From Actinoplanes sp. M2I2 (GTDB lineage: Bacteria; Actinomycetota; Actinomycetes; Mycobacteriales; Micromonosporaceae): 64,000 bases of DNA. The stretch spans positions 124,001 through 188,000 of the forward strand of contig NZ_JALPVJ010000009.1 of NCBI RefSeq assembly GCF_023544445.1, given 5' to 3'. A model generated the notes under the pieces. That model did no database searches, was not told the origin of the DNA, and saw only the letters and a program-made list of their open reading frames with translations. Positions within the stretch are counted from its first letter, which is position 1. The number at the start of each line of letters is the position of its first letter. A program made the position numbers and the translations under genes. Below are positions 20,662 through 29,175 of this stretch, one piece after another.

Positions 20662-21045
20662 TCAGTCCCAGCGGGTGGCCAGACGGTCGAAGGTCTCGTC
20701 GTCGCTGTGGCGGGGGATCACGCAGACCAGCTGGCCGCCGGGGATGCGCAGGATGTGACAGTCGAGCCACTGGTCGATCTGCTCGGCGCCCAGCGCGATC
20801 AGCCGTGCGGTCTCGGCCTCGACGTCGTCGGTCTCGAAATCGAGGTGGTAGCGCGCGGTGCCGTCGATCGACTGGATCGCCAGCGTGAGCCCGGGCAGCA
20901 CGCCGGGCAGCGACGTGAACTGCGGCTCATCGGGCACCGGCCGCGCGGCCACGCCCAGGGCCCCCGACCAGAAGGCGGCGGCGCTGTCGGTCTGGTCCTG
21001 GGGGACGTCGATCAGGATGGTGGACAACCGGCTGCGGTGGGCCAT
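20662..21045 (-). CDS. VOC (glyoxalase/dioxygenase) superfamily protein
   Basis: 127 residues from ATG at 21045, behind CGGAGGCACC. Two beta-alpha-beta-beta-beta halves: LSTILIDVPQDQTDSAAAFW with TLAIQSIDGTARYHLDFETDDVEAETARLIALGAEQ, then ILRIPGGQLVCVIP. Small stand-alone VOC proteins of this type act as lyases, isomerases or resistance-binding proteins. The His/Glu metal set is not clear enough to predict catalysis. Confidence 0.75.
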   Translation of the reverse strand: MAHRSRLSTILIDVPQDQTDSAAAFWSGALGVAARPVPDEPQFTSLPGVLPGLTLAIQSIDGTARYHLDFETDDVEAETARLIALGAEQIDQWLDCHILRIPGGQLVCVIPRHSDDETFDRLATRWD

Positions 21046-21118
21046 GACGGTGCCTCCGGAGGGTGTGGACGACGGAAGTGCTTGACCGGCACTCAACCAG
21101 ACGGGTCCGACACTTTTC

Positions 21119-21661
21119 TCAGGGCGCCGGGATGAGCCACTCCGTGGACAGCAGGCCGTAGATCAGGTCGTCGGTCCACTCGCCCTTGATGTAGGTCTGC
21201 TGCCGGAGCAGGCCCTCGCGCGTGAAGCCCAGCCGCTCGAGCAGGCCCGCCGACGCCACGTTGCGGGCGTCGCACTCCCCCGCGACCTTGTGCAGCCCCT
21301 GCACCCGGAACAACCGGTCCAGCACGGCGGTGACCGCCTCGAAGGCGTACCCCTGCTTCTGATGCTCCCGGGCCAGGGTGAAGCCGATCTCGGCCTGCCG
21401 GAGGTTGTCGTGCAGGTGGACGGCCACGTCGCCGATGAGCACGCGGTCGGCGGTGCGTTCGACCGCGTATTGGAACCAGCCGGGCTTGTCCGGGTCGGAG
21501 GCGATGAAGTTGGCCACCGCCGTCTCGGCCCGCAGCGACGAGAACGGCGCGTCCCACGACTGATAGCGGGCGACTTCCGGATCGGATCTGTACGCGGCGA
21601 GCGTCGCGGCGTCCGCCTTCCGGAAGCGCCGCAGGACGAGCCGTTCCGTCTCGATCAGCAT
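21119..21661 (-). CDS. RimJ/RimL-type GNAT acetyltransferase
   Basis: 180 residues. Opens with the classic IETERLVLRRFRKADAATLAAY, has EIGFTLAREHQKQGYAFEAV (acetyl-CoA-binding loop) and NVASAGLLERLGFTREGLLRQ, then the typical FxxGxWxDxxxYGLL-type ending (KGEWTDDLIYGLL). Such enzymes acetylate the N-terminus of ribosomal proteins or small amines; the target here is unknown. The ATG is preceded at 6 nt by TATGCT, so the mRNA is probably leaderless. It diverges from the kinase gene. Confidence 0.85.
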   Translation of the reverse strand: MLIETERLVLRRFRKADAATLAAYRSDPEVARYQSWDAPFSSLRAETAVANFIASDPDKPGWFQYAVERTADRVLIGDVAVHLHDNLRQAEIGFTLAREHQKQGYAFEAVTAVLDRLFRVQGLHKVAGECDARNVASAGLLERLGFTREGLLRQQTYIKGEWTDDLIYGLLSTEWLIPAP

Positions 21662-21667
21662 TTGCCG

Positions 21668-21673
21668 AGCATA
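21668..21673 (-). promoter_or_regulatory. -10 element of a leaderless promoter
   Basis: Read on the minus strand, TATGCT lies 6 nt upstream of the ATG at 21661, and no ribosome binding site is present between them. Confidence 0.5.
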
Positions 21674-21776
21674 GGCCGCTGATCACGACCCGCAAGAAAC
21701 CCGACAGCGGGGGCGAGAGCCGGGACACCACCCGTTAGAGTGACACCTTCTGATTTCTCCGGGACTGGGGGCGGTC

Positions 21777-23498
21777 ATGCGTCCGGAGCCGTTACGTCCG
21801 CACGACCCGGTCCGGCTGGGCTCCTACGAGCTCGTCGGCCGGCTCGGCGAGGGCGGCATGGGCACCGTCTATCTGGCCAGGACGGCTGCCGGTACGCAGG
21901 TGGCCGTCAAGGTCGTGCGGGCCGACCTGACCCCCGACGACGAGTTCCGCCGCCGGTTCCGCAGCGAGGTGGCCCGGGCCCGGCAGGTGCCGCCGTTCTG
22001 CACGGCCGAGGTGCTCGACGCCGACCCCGACGCGGATCACCCCTACCTGGTCGTCGAGTACGTCGACGGCCCCACGCTCGCGCAGGTGGTCGACGAGCGG
22101 GGCCCGCTCACCGCGGCCAACCTCCACAGTGTGGCGATCGGCGTGGCCACCGCGCTCACCGCGATCCACGGCGCCGGCGTCATCCACCGTGATCTCAAGC
22201 CGCGCAACGTGCTGCTCGCGCCGGGCACGCCCAAGGTGATCGATTTCGGCATCGCCCGGGCGGTCGGGGGCACCGCCACCGGCAACACGTCGCCCGAGTT
22301 CATGATGGGCACGGTGGCCTACATGGCGCCGGAGCGCTTCGGCGAGGCCGACGTGCCGCTGACCGCCGCGGCCGACATCTTCGCGTGGGGCGGCGTGGTC
22401 GCGTACGCGGGCACCGGGCGCACCCCGTTCGAGGGCGACTCGCCGCTGGCCACCGCCGGTCGCATCCTGACCCAGGAGCCGGATCTGTCCGGCCTGGCCG
22501 ACCCGTTGCGCGAGCTGGTGGCGGACGCGCTGAGCAAGAACCCGGCCGACCGGCCCTCGGCCCGCGAGCTGCTGGACCGCCTGGTGGCCGGCCCGTCCCG
22601 GCCCGCCGCCACCGCCGCCGCCCTGGCCGGTCAGCCCGACCTGCGCGCCGCGGCCAGCCAGGCCCAGTCGGTGACCGGCCTGATGCCCACCCCGCCGCCC
22701 GAGGAAGCGACGGCGCAGGTGTCGGCCGTGCCCGGCATGGACGAGCCGGACGCGGCGGACACCCGGCGCCGCTGGTTCCTGCCGGCCGCGATCGCGCTGC
22801 TCGTGCTGGCCGTGATCGCCGGCACGATGATGATCGTCTTTGGCCCCCCGCCCGATCCGACGGCCGGTCCGGGCCTGCCCTCGCCGGTGGCCGCGCCGCC
22901 CACCTCGACCGCGCCCGCGGGGCCGCTGCTGCTCGCCGACGCCCTCGACAAGGATCGGCTGTGGCTGGCCAAGGCCGAGCCGGACGGCCGGTCGTCCTGC
23001 GTGTTCACCGGCGGCGAGCTGCACGTCCGGATCGACGCCAAGCCGCTCTACAAGTGCCGCGGCCCGCAGGACACGCTGCCCGCCGACCTGAGCGTCGACG
23101 TCGGCGTGCGGCTGGTCAGCGAGGGGGCCTGCGCCGCGGTCTGGTTCCACTTCAAGCTGCCGCGCGGCGGTCATCTCGTCCGGGTCTGCCGCGACAACAT
23201 CTTCGTCGGCACCCACCAGAGCTCCGACGTCACTGTCACGCGGACCCTGCCGCTCGACAACCCGATCGTCGCGGGCGGCCCGCCGGCCCGGATCGGTCTG
23301 CGCGTCCTGGGCGACATGGTGAGCGTCTCGCGCGACGGTGTGCCGCTCGGCGACGCCCCGCTGGGCGAGGCCGAGATCAGCGGCAACCGGGTGCTGCTGG
23401 GGGTCTTCCTCGACCGAGACACCCCCGGCACGGGCAGCGCCGAGGTGGCCTTCGACCACATCGAGGTGCGGGGACCGGCCGTCGCCGGCCCCCGCTGA
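21777..23498 (+). CDS. Receptor-type Ser/Thr protein kinase with extracellular LamG-like domain
   Basis: 573 residues. A Hanks-type kinase domain spans about 17-270: glycine loop GEGGMG (24-29), ATP-anchoring Lys45 in VAVKVV, catalytic loop HRDLKPRN (Asp139), DFG (156-158), and APE as MAPERFG. A Pro/Ala linker leads to one transmembrane helix (about 333-356, preceded by TRRRW), then a Pro-rich stalk and an extracellular beta-sandwich (about 385-570) with a Cys pair (RSSCVF, LYKCRG) like jelly-roll ligand-binding modules rather than PASTA repeats. It probably senses a surface ligand. A -10-like TAGAGT is near 21735. It converges with tex, 6 bp apart. Confidence 0.9.
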   Translation: MRPEPLRPHDPVRLGSYELVGRLGEGGMGTVYLARTAAGTQVAVKVVRADLTPDDEFRRRFRSEVARARQVPPFCTAEVLDADPDADHPYLVVEYVDGPTLAQVVDERGPLTAANLHSVAIGVATALTAIHGAGVIHRDLKPRNVLLAPGTPKVIDFGIARAVGGTATGNTSPEFMMGTVAYMAPERFGEADVPLTAAADIFAWGGVVAYAGTGRTPFEGDSPLATAGRILTQEPDLSGLADPLRELVADALSKNPADRPSARELLDRLVAGPSRPAATAAALAGQPDLRAAASQAQSVTGLMPTPPPEEATAQVSAVPGMDEPDAADTRRRWFLPAAIALLVLAVIAGTMMIVFGPPPDPTAGPGLPSPVAAPPTSTAPAGPLLLADALDKDRLWLAKAEPDGRSSCVFTGGELHVRIDAKPLYKCRGPQDTLPADLSVDVGVRLVSEGACAAVWFHFKLPRGGHLVRVCRDNIFVGTHQSSDVTVTRTLPLDNPIVAGGPPARIGLRVLGDMVSVSRDGVPLGDAPLGEAEISGNRVLLGVFLDRDTPGTGSAEVAFDHIEVRGPAVAGPR

Positions 23499-23504
23499 CC
23501 CCGC

Positions 23505-25952
23505 TCAATCCTTGGTCAGGCCGGCCCGGCGCAAGGCGTCGGCCATCGCCCCGCCGTTGAAGGTGCTGGGCGCCTGCTGGCGCTGCCCCTGCTGACGCTG
23601 ACCCTGCTGTCCCTGCTGACGCTGCCCCTGCTGACGCGGCTGACCGGACTGTCCCGGCTGCCGCTGACCCTGCTGGCGCGGCTGACCCGGCTGCTGCCCC
23701 TGGCGCGGACGGCCCTGGCCGCCCTGGCCGCCCTGGCCGGACTGGCCGGACTGCGGGCGATCCTCGCGCGGCTTGCGCGCCGGCTCGTCGGAGAGCCGCA
23801 TGGTCAGCGAGATCCGCTTGCGCTGCTCGTCCACCTCGACCACCCGCACCTTGACGACATCGCCCGACTTCACGACCTCGCGCGGGTCCTTGACGAACGT
23901 GTTCGACAGCGCCGACACGTGCACGAGCCCGTCCTGATGGACGCCGATGTCGACGAACGCGCCGAACGCGGCCACGTTGGTCACCACGCCCTCGAGCACC
24001 ATGCCCGGCGTGAGGTCGGCGATCTTCTCGACCCCCTCGGCGAACGTGGCCGTGGTGAACCCGGGGCGCGGGTCGCGGCCCGGCTTGTCCAGCTCGCGCA
24101 GGATGTCGGTCACCGTCAGCACGCCGACCGCGTCGGTGACGAACTGCTCCGGTCGCAGCGCGCGCAGCAGCGGGCTGTTCCCGATCAGCGACTTGATGTC
24201 GGTCTTGGCCTCGGCCAGGATCGTCCGCACCACCGGGTACGACTCCGGGTGCACCGCGGAGGAGTCGAGCGGGTCGTCACCGTCCGGGATGCGCAGGAAG
24301 CCGGCACACTGCTCGAACGCCTTGGGGCCGAGCCGGGCCACCTTCTTGATCTGGCCGCGGTTCTTGAACGGGCCGTTCGAGTCGCGGTGCAGCACGATGT
24401 TCTCGGCCAGACCGGTGCCGATGCCGGAGACGCGGGCCAGCAGCGGCGCCGAGGCGGTGTTGACGTCGACGCCGACCGCGTTCACACAGTCCTCGACCAC
24501 GGCGTCGAGCGACTTGGACAGCTTCGACTCGGAGAGGTCGTGCTGATACTGGCCGACCCCGATCGAGCGCGGGTCGATCTTCACCAGCTCGGCCAGCGGG
24601 TCCTGCAGGCGGCGGGCGATCGACACGGCGCCACGCAGGGACACGTCCATGCCCGGCAGCTCCTGCGCCGCGTAGGCCGAGGCCGAGTAGACCGACGCGC
24701 CGGCCTCCGACACCATCACCTTGGTCAGCCCGGCCTCGGGGTGCCGCTTGATCAGGTCGGCGGCGAGCCGGTCGGTCTCGCGCGAGGCGGTGCCGTTGCC
24801 GATCGCGATCAGGTCGACGTTGTGCTTGCTGGCCAGGGCGGCGAGCCGGTGGATCGACTCGTCCCACTTGTTCTGCGGCACGTGCGGATAGATCACGTCG
24901 GTCGCGACGACCTTGCCGGTCGGGTCGACCACGGCCACCTTCACACCCGTACGGAAACCGGGGTCGAGGCCCATGGTCGCGCGCGTGCCGGCCGGCGCGG
25001 CCAGGAGCAGGTCGCGCAGGTTGGCCGCGAAGACCCGCACGGCCTCGTCCTCGGCCGCCTGCCAGAGCCGGACCCGCAGGTCGGCGCCGAGGTGGATGAG
25101 GATGCGCGTCCGCCAGGCCCAGCGCACCGTGTCGAGCAGCCAGCGGTCGCCCGCGCGGCCGTGGTCGGTGATGCCGAAGCGGGCGGCGACGCGCGGCTCG
25201 AAGGTCGACTCGTCCTCGGGCTCGGGCTCCATCGTCAGGTCGAGCACGTTCTCCTTCTCGCCGCGGAACATGGCCAGGATGCGGTGCGAGGGCAGCTTGG
25301 CGTACGGCTCGGCGAAGTCGAAGTAGTCGGCGAACTTGGCGCCCTCGGTCTGCTTGCCCTCGCTCACCTTGGCGATGAGGCGGCCGCGGGTCCACATCCG
25401 CTCGCGCAGCTCACCGATCAGGTCGGCGTCCTCGGCGAACCGCTCGATCAGGATGGCGCGGGCGCCGTCCAGCGCGGCCTGCACGTCGGCGACGTTCTCG
25501 TTGGTGAACGCGGCCGCCGTGGCCTTCGGGTCGAGCGTCGGATCGCCGAGCAGCTGGTCGGCCAGCGGTTCGAGGCCGGCCTCGCGGGCGATCTGGGCCC
25601 GGGTGCGCCGCTTGGGCTTGTAGGGCAGGTAGATGTCCTCGAGGCGCGCCTTGGAGTCGGCGGCCAGGATCGCCTGCTCCAGCGCGTCGTCGAGCTTTCC
25701 CTGCGTACGAATCGACTCCAGCACCGCGGCCCGCCGGTCCTCGAGCTCGCGGAGGTAACCGAGCCGCTCCTCGAGCGTGCGCAACTGGGTGTCGTCGAGC
25801 GCGCCGGTCACCTCCTTGCGGTACCGGGCGATGAAGGGGACGGTGGCCCCGCCGTCGAGGAGGTCGACCGTGGCGGTGACCTGGCCCTCACGGACGCCGA
25901 GTTCGGTGGCAATGCGCTGTTGGATGGTGAGCGTCACGACGACGATTGTCAC
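23505..25952 (-). CDS. tex: Tex-family RNA-binding transcription accessory protein
   Basis: 815 residues. The Tex N-terminal helical region (VPFIARYRKEVTGALDD, EDIYLPYKPKRRTRAQIAR), the YqgF-like RNase H fold (TMGLDPGFRTGVKVAVVD), helix-hairpin-helix repeats (LLARVSGIGTGLAENIV) and the S1 RNA-binding domain (about 650-715, GVVTNVAAFGAFVDIGVHQDG) occur in order. Beyond the usual end lies an unusual 80-residue tail (about 735-815) made of Gln, Gly, Arg and Pro in short repeats, closing with a conserved-looking ADALRRAGL segment. GTG at 25952 follows GGAGG by 9 nt. Tex binds nucleic acid and influences transcription or translation; exact role is unsettled. Confidence 0.93.
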   Translation of the reverse strand: MTIVVVTLTIQQRIATELGVREGQVTATVDLLDGGATVPFIARYRKEVTGALDDTQLRTLEERLGYLRELEDRRAAVLESIRTQGKLDDALEQAILAADSKARLEDIYLPYKPKRRTRAQIAREAGLEPLADQLLGDPTLDPKATAAAFTNENVADVQAALDGARAILIERFAEDADLIGELRERMWTRGRLIAKVSEGKQTEGAKFADYFDFAEPYAKLPSHRILAMFRGEKENVLDLTMEPEPEDESTFEPRVAARFGITDHGRAGDRWLLDTVRWAWRTRILIHLGADLRVRLWQAAEDEAVRVFAANLRDLLLAAPAGTRATMGLDPGFRTGVKVAVVDPTGKVVATDVIYPHVPQNKWDESIHRLAALASKHNVDLIAIGNGTASRETDRLAADLIKRHPEAGLTKVMVSEAGASVYSASAYAAQELPGMDVSLRGAVSIARRLQDPLAELVKIDPRSIGVGQYQHDLSESKLSKSLDAVVEDCVNAVGVDVNTASAPLLARVSGIGTGLAENIVLHRDSNGPFKNRGQIKKVARLGPKAFEQCAGFLRIPDGDDPLDSSAVHPESYPVVRTILAEAKTDIKSLIGNSPLLRALRPEQFVTDAVGVLTVTDILRELDKPGRDPRPGFTTATFAEGVEKIADLTPGMVLEGVVTNVAAFGAFVDIGVHQDGLVHVSALSNTFVKDPREVVKSGDVVKVRVVEVDEQRKRISLTMRLSDEPARKPREDRPQSGQSGQGGQGGQGRPRQGQQPGQPRQQGQRQPGQSGQPRQQGQRQQGQQGQRQQGQRQQAPSTFNGGAMADALRRAGLTKD

Positions 25953-26134
25953 CGACGACGACCTCCGCTGTCCCGACGGGCCCCTTCTGTAGTCCCGTCG
26001 GGTGTCGCCCGCATTTCCGGGCGTTCCGCGTTTGCCCAGCTCACAGCGTCGGGCCGCGCTCTAACACAAACTCCCGCACGCACGACGCAGGAGGTACTAG
26101 AGACATCTGATCGGGGCTTTGGCAGTCTTGTCAC

Positions 26135-26854
26135 ATGACGCTTGTTGTCCGGGCGGTCGCCGCCACCGATCAGGGCCTGGTCCGGTCCAACAACGAGGAC
26201 GCGGTCTTCGTGGGAAACCGGCTTCTCGTGGTCGCGGACGGCATGGGCGGCCTGCCGGCCGGCGAGCTGGCCAGCGACATCCTGGTGCAGTCGCTCAGCG
26301 TCGTCGACGCGATGCCTGAGTCGGGTGAGCCGCTGCAAGATCTGATCACCGCGCTGGACACGGCGAACGGCCAGATCGAGGCCGCGGTGGCCGACGACGA
26401 CGCCCGCGACGGCATGGGCACGACGGTCACCGCGATCATGCTGTCCGACGACCGGGTGGCCGCTCTCAACGTCGGCGACTCCCGCTGCTATCTGGTCCGC
26501 GACGGCGAGATGACCCAGCTGACCCGCGACGACACCTACGTGCAGGCGCTGGTCGACCAGGGCGTGCTGAGCGCGGCCGACGCCCGCCGGCACCCGCAGC
26601 GGGCCCTGGTGACGCAGGCCGTGCAGGGCGGCCCGTTCCGCCCGGCCGGCCGCATGATCCCGGTCCGCCCCGGCGACCGTTTCCTGCTCTGCAGCGACGG
26701 CCTGTCCGACTACGTGGAAGACAGCGTGATCGCCGAGACGCTGCTGGCCAACGCCGACCGCAAGACCGCGGCGGCCGAGCTGGTGCACCGCACCCTCGAG
26801 AACGGCGCGCCCGACAACGTCACGGTCATCGTCGCCGACATCACCGAGGGCTGA
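26135..26854 (+). CDS. PP2C-type Ser/Thr protein phosphatase
   Basis: 239 residues. The PPM metal-binding signatures are present: NNEDAVF near the start, VVADGMGGLPAGELAS, GTTVTAIML, NVGDSRCYLVRDG, LLCSDGLSDYV and NVTVIVAD (the usual D-N pair in the last motif is PDNVTVIV). Mn/Mg-dependent dephosphorylation of Ser/Thr sites, plausibly opposing the receptor kinase encoded 2.6 kb away, though not in an operon with it. Stand-alone catalytic domain without membrane helix. ATG at 26135 lacks an obvious ribosome binding site. Confidence 0.9.
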   Translation: MTLVVRAVAATDQGLVRSNNEDAVFVGNRLLVVADGMGGLPAGELASDILVQSLSVVDAMPESGEPLQDLITALDTANGQIEAAVADDDARDGMGTTVTAIMLSDDRVAALNVGDSRCYLVRDGEMTQLTRDDTYVQALVDQGVLSAADARRHPQRALVTQAVQGGPFRPAGRMIPVRPGDRFLLCSDGLSDYVEDSVIAETLLANADRKTAAAELVHRTLENGAPDNVTVIVADITEG

Positions 26855-26887
26855 CCGCCCGCCGCGGGCGCCCGGGCGTCCCGGCGC

Positions 26888-28141
26888 TCAGAAGCGGGGC
26901 AGGACCCGCATGGTGCGCAGCGGGGAAAAGATCACCCAGAACACGCCCAGCAGGGCGCCGACCGTGGCGATCCACAGCGTCGGGCGGACGCCCAGGGCGG
27001 TGCCGAGCGCGCCGCCGATCAGGGCGCCGATCGGGCGGATGCCGTAGTTGACCGTGCGTTTGAAGCCGGACACCGTGGCCAGCAGGGACGGCGGGGTGGC
27101 GGCGGTCTGGACCGAGCCGACGGCGATGTCGAGGACCAGGACGCCCAGCGCCGCGAAGAACTCGGCGACGACCAGGACCGTGAAGATCAGCCAGGCCGGG
27201 CCGGACACCAGCGGGACCAGGATCAGCGGGGCCGGGAACAGCAGGAAGCCCAGGATCGCCGTGGGACCGATGCCGATGCGCCGGGTCAGCGGGCCGGCCA
27301 GCACCGCGCCGAGCAGGCCGCCGACGGAGCCGAGCCCGATGACCAGGCCGAGCGAGCCCGGCGACAGGTGCAGGCTGGTGGTCACATAGAGCACGAACAG
27401 CGCGGCGAACATGTAGTTGAACAGGTTGAGCGTGGTGGCCCCCAGCAGCACCGCCCGGAGCACGGCCGACCGGGCCACGTACCGGATGCCGGCCACCATG
27501 CCGCGGATCTCCTCGCCCGTCTCGGCGGGGGCGTCGGGCAGCCGCACCCGGCTGAGGAAGGCGGCCGACGCGAGGTAGGTCAGTACGTCGGCGATCAGGG
27601 CGACCGGGGCGGTCAGTCCCTGGACGAGCAGGCCGCCCAGGCTCGGACCGGCCACGAACGAAGCCGCGCGGCTGCCGTTGAGCAGGGAGTTGGCGTCGAC
27701 GTAGTCGTCCCGGCGCACGAGGGTGGCGAACAGGCTGGCGTGGGCCACCTCGAAGAGCAGCGAGAACACGCCGACCAGGAACGACACGGCGTACAGCAGC
27801 GGCAGGGTGAGCCCACCGGTCCACCAGAGCACGGGCACGGCCAGCAGCAGGACGGCCCGGCTGACGTCGGCCACGACCATGACCTGGCGCTTGTCGCGGC
27901 GGCGGTCGGCCCAGGCGCCGGCCGGCAGCGAGAGGAACAGGTTGGGCAGCAGCGCGGCGGCGGTCAGATAGCCCATCTGGGCCGGGCCGGCCCCGACGGC
28001 CAGGACGGCCAGCAGCGGTACGGCGATGAGCGTGATCTGGTCGCCCACGAGCGACACGGTCTGGGCCGACCAGTAGCGCCGGAACGCGGTCTCGCGCAGC
28101 AGCCGGACGGGGCCGCCCGGGACGCCGACGGTCGCCGTCAT
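26888..28141 (-). CDS. MFS transporter (drug exporter-like)
   Basis: 417 residues with about twelve hydrophobic helices. The start FRRYWSAQTVSLVGDQITLIAVPLLA and the inter-helix loop GAWADRRRDKRQVMVVADVSRA are typical of the 12-helix enterobactin-exporter/macrolide-efflux-like MFS group. Its ATG overlaps the stop of the ArsR-type regulator (ATGA), so the pair is translationally coupled and probably autoregulated. Substrate unknown. It converges with the PP2C gene. Confidence 0.88.
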   Translation of the reverse strand: MTATVGVPGGPVRLLRETAFRRYWSAQTVSLVGDQITLIAVPLLAVLAVGAGPAQMGYLTAAALLPNLFLSLPAGAWADRRRDKRQVMVVADVSRAVLLLAVPVLWWTGGLTLPLLYAVSFLVGVFSLLFEVAHASLFATLVRRDDYVDANSLLNGSRAASFVAGPSLGGLLVQGLTAPVALIADVLTYLASAAFLSRVRLPDAPAETGEEIRGMVAGIRYVARSAVLRAVLLGATTLNLFNYMFAALFVLYVTTSLHLSPGSLGLVIGLGSVGGLLGAVLAGPLTRRIGIGPTAILGFLLFPAPLILVPLVSGPAWLIFTVLVVAEFFAALGVLVLDIAVGSVQTAATPPSLLATVSGFKRTVNYGIRPIGALIGGALGTALGVRPTLWIATVGALLGVFWVIFSPLRTMRVLPRF

Positions 28142-28716
28142 CGCGCGGCCGGACCGCGCGGGATCGCCAGCTGGATCAGCTGCACCGGGCGGGTGCCGGG
28201 CGGGCGGGCCGCCGGGGCGGTCGCCCGGTCGGCGAAGCGGGCGGTGAGGGCCTCCATCTGCTCGACCAGCTCGAGGAGCTCGGCCGCGGTGACGTGGACC
28301 AGCGCGTCGCCGAAGCCGGCGGCCGCCCGCCACTCGGTGGGCTCGTCGGCCCGCGACGCGAGGTAGTCCTGGGCGCGCTGGGTGAAGACCCCGAGCAGCA
28401 CGCTGTTGAGCTGATCGGTGGCGGCCCGCATGACGGGGTCGTCGCTGTCGTCGTCCCACGAGGTCATGCGGGCGGTGGCGCGCCACGGTCGTTCGCGGGC
28501 GTCCGCGCCGGGCACGCGCTCGGCGAAGCCGTATTTGGCCAGCTGACGCAGGTGGAACGAACAGTTCGGCACATTGTCGCCGAGCGCGGCCGCGGCCCGG
28601 GTCGCCGTCATCGGCCCCTCGGAGCGCAGGAGCCCGATCAGCCGGATGCGCAATGGATGCGCATAGGCCCGCAGCGTGCGCGGATCGGTGATCTTCACAG
28701 CATCGGGGGTCGACAT
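28138..28716 (-). CDS. ArsR-type winged-helix transcriptional regulator
   Basis: 192 residues from ATG at 28716, whose AGGA is unusually close (3 nt). The N-terminal winged helix is clear: ITDPRTLRAYAHPLRIRLIGLL, TATRAAAALGDNVPNCSFHLRQLAKYGFAERVP. The rest is a helical domain (about 105-190) suited to dimerisation or ligand sensing. There are no clustered metal-binding Cys, so a metal sensor is unlikely. It is coupled to the downstream MFS exporter, which it probably represses. A near-perfect palindrome lies just before its start. Confidence 0.88.
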   Translation of the reverse strand: MSTPDAVKITDPRTLRAYAHPLRIRLIGLLRSEGPMTATRAAAALGDNVPNCSFHLRQLAKYGFAERVPGADARERPWRATARMTSWDDDSDDPVMRAATDQLNSVLLGVFTQRAQDYLASRADEPTEWRAAAGFGDALVHVTAAELLELVEQMEALTARFADRATAPAARPPGTRPVQLIQLAIPRGPAAR

Positions 28717-28718
28717 TC

Positions 28719-28734
28719 CTAGAGCATGCTTTAG
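28719..28734. promoter_or_regulatory. Candidate ArsR-type operator palindrome
   Basis: CTAGAGCATGCTTTAG is a 16-bp palindrome with a single mismatched pair (G4/T13). It overlaps the promoter region 3 bp upstream of the regulator's ATG, the usual place for autoregulation. Confidence 0.5.
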
Positions 28735-28923
28735 AAAGACTCCTCTAGCAAGTGGCTGCGAGCGCCGATCGGGCAGAAATAGGGGGCAGAGCTGAGCGGC
28801 GAGCCGTCTCAGGGTCGGCGGATCAGGGTCGAGCCAGGGCAGATCCCGATGCCGTCCGGCACCCGTGCGACCGACCATGGATACATCAGGCCGAACGAGC
28901 CAGAAGGAATGAGAGAGACAGCC

Positions 28924-29172
28924 ATGAACACCGTGCACGACAGCATGTCCCGCCAGGGCCTCACCCGGCCGCGCGAGGGCCGGCTCATCGCCGGTGTCGT
29001 CGCAGGGCTGGCCCGCCGCTTCGGGATCGACCCGTGGCTGGCCCGGCTGCTCTTCGTCGTGGTCCTGCTGGTCATCCCGGGCAGCCAGATCCTCGTCTAC
29101 CCGATCCTCTGGATCCTGATGCCGTCGGAGAAGCCGGCCTTCGCCGCCACCCCGTACCCGCCGGTCGCCTGA
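28924..29172 (+). CDS. PspC-domain small membrane protein
   Basis: 82 residues. The PspC domain spans about 17-68: LTRPREGRLIAGVVAGLARRFGIDPWLARLLFVV, followed by one long hydrophobic segment (LFVVVLLVIPGSQILVYPILWILMP). Stand-alone PspC proteins sit in the inner membrane and respond to membrane stress. ATG at 28924 follows GAGAGAGAC. A strong intrinsic terminator for this gene is found 109 bp beyond its stop, inside the 3' end of the opposing ccdA-like gene. Confidence 0.88.
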   Translation: MNTVHDSMSRQGLTRPREGRLIAGVVAGLARRFGIDPWLARLLFVVVLLVIPGSQILVYPILWILMPSEKPAFAATPYPPVA

Positions 29173-29175
29173 TCC

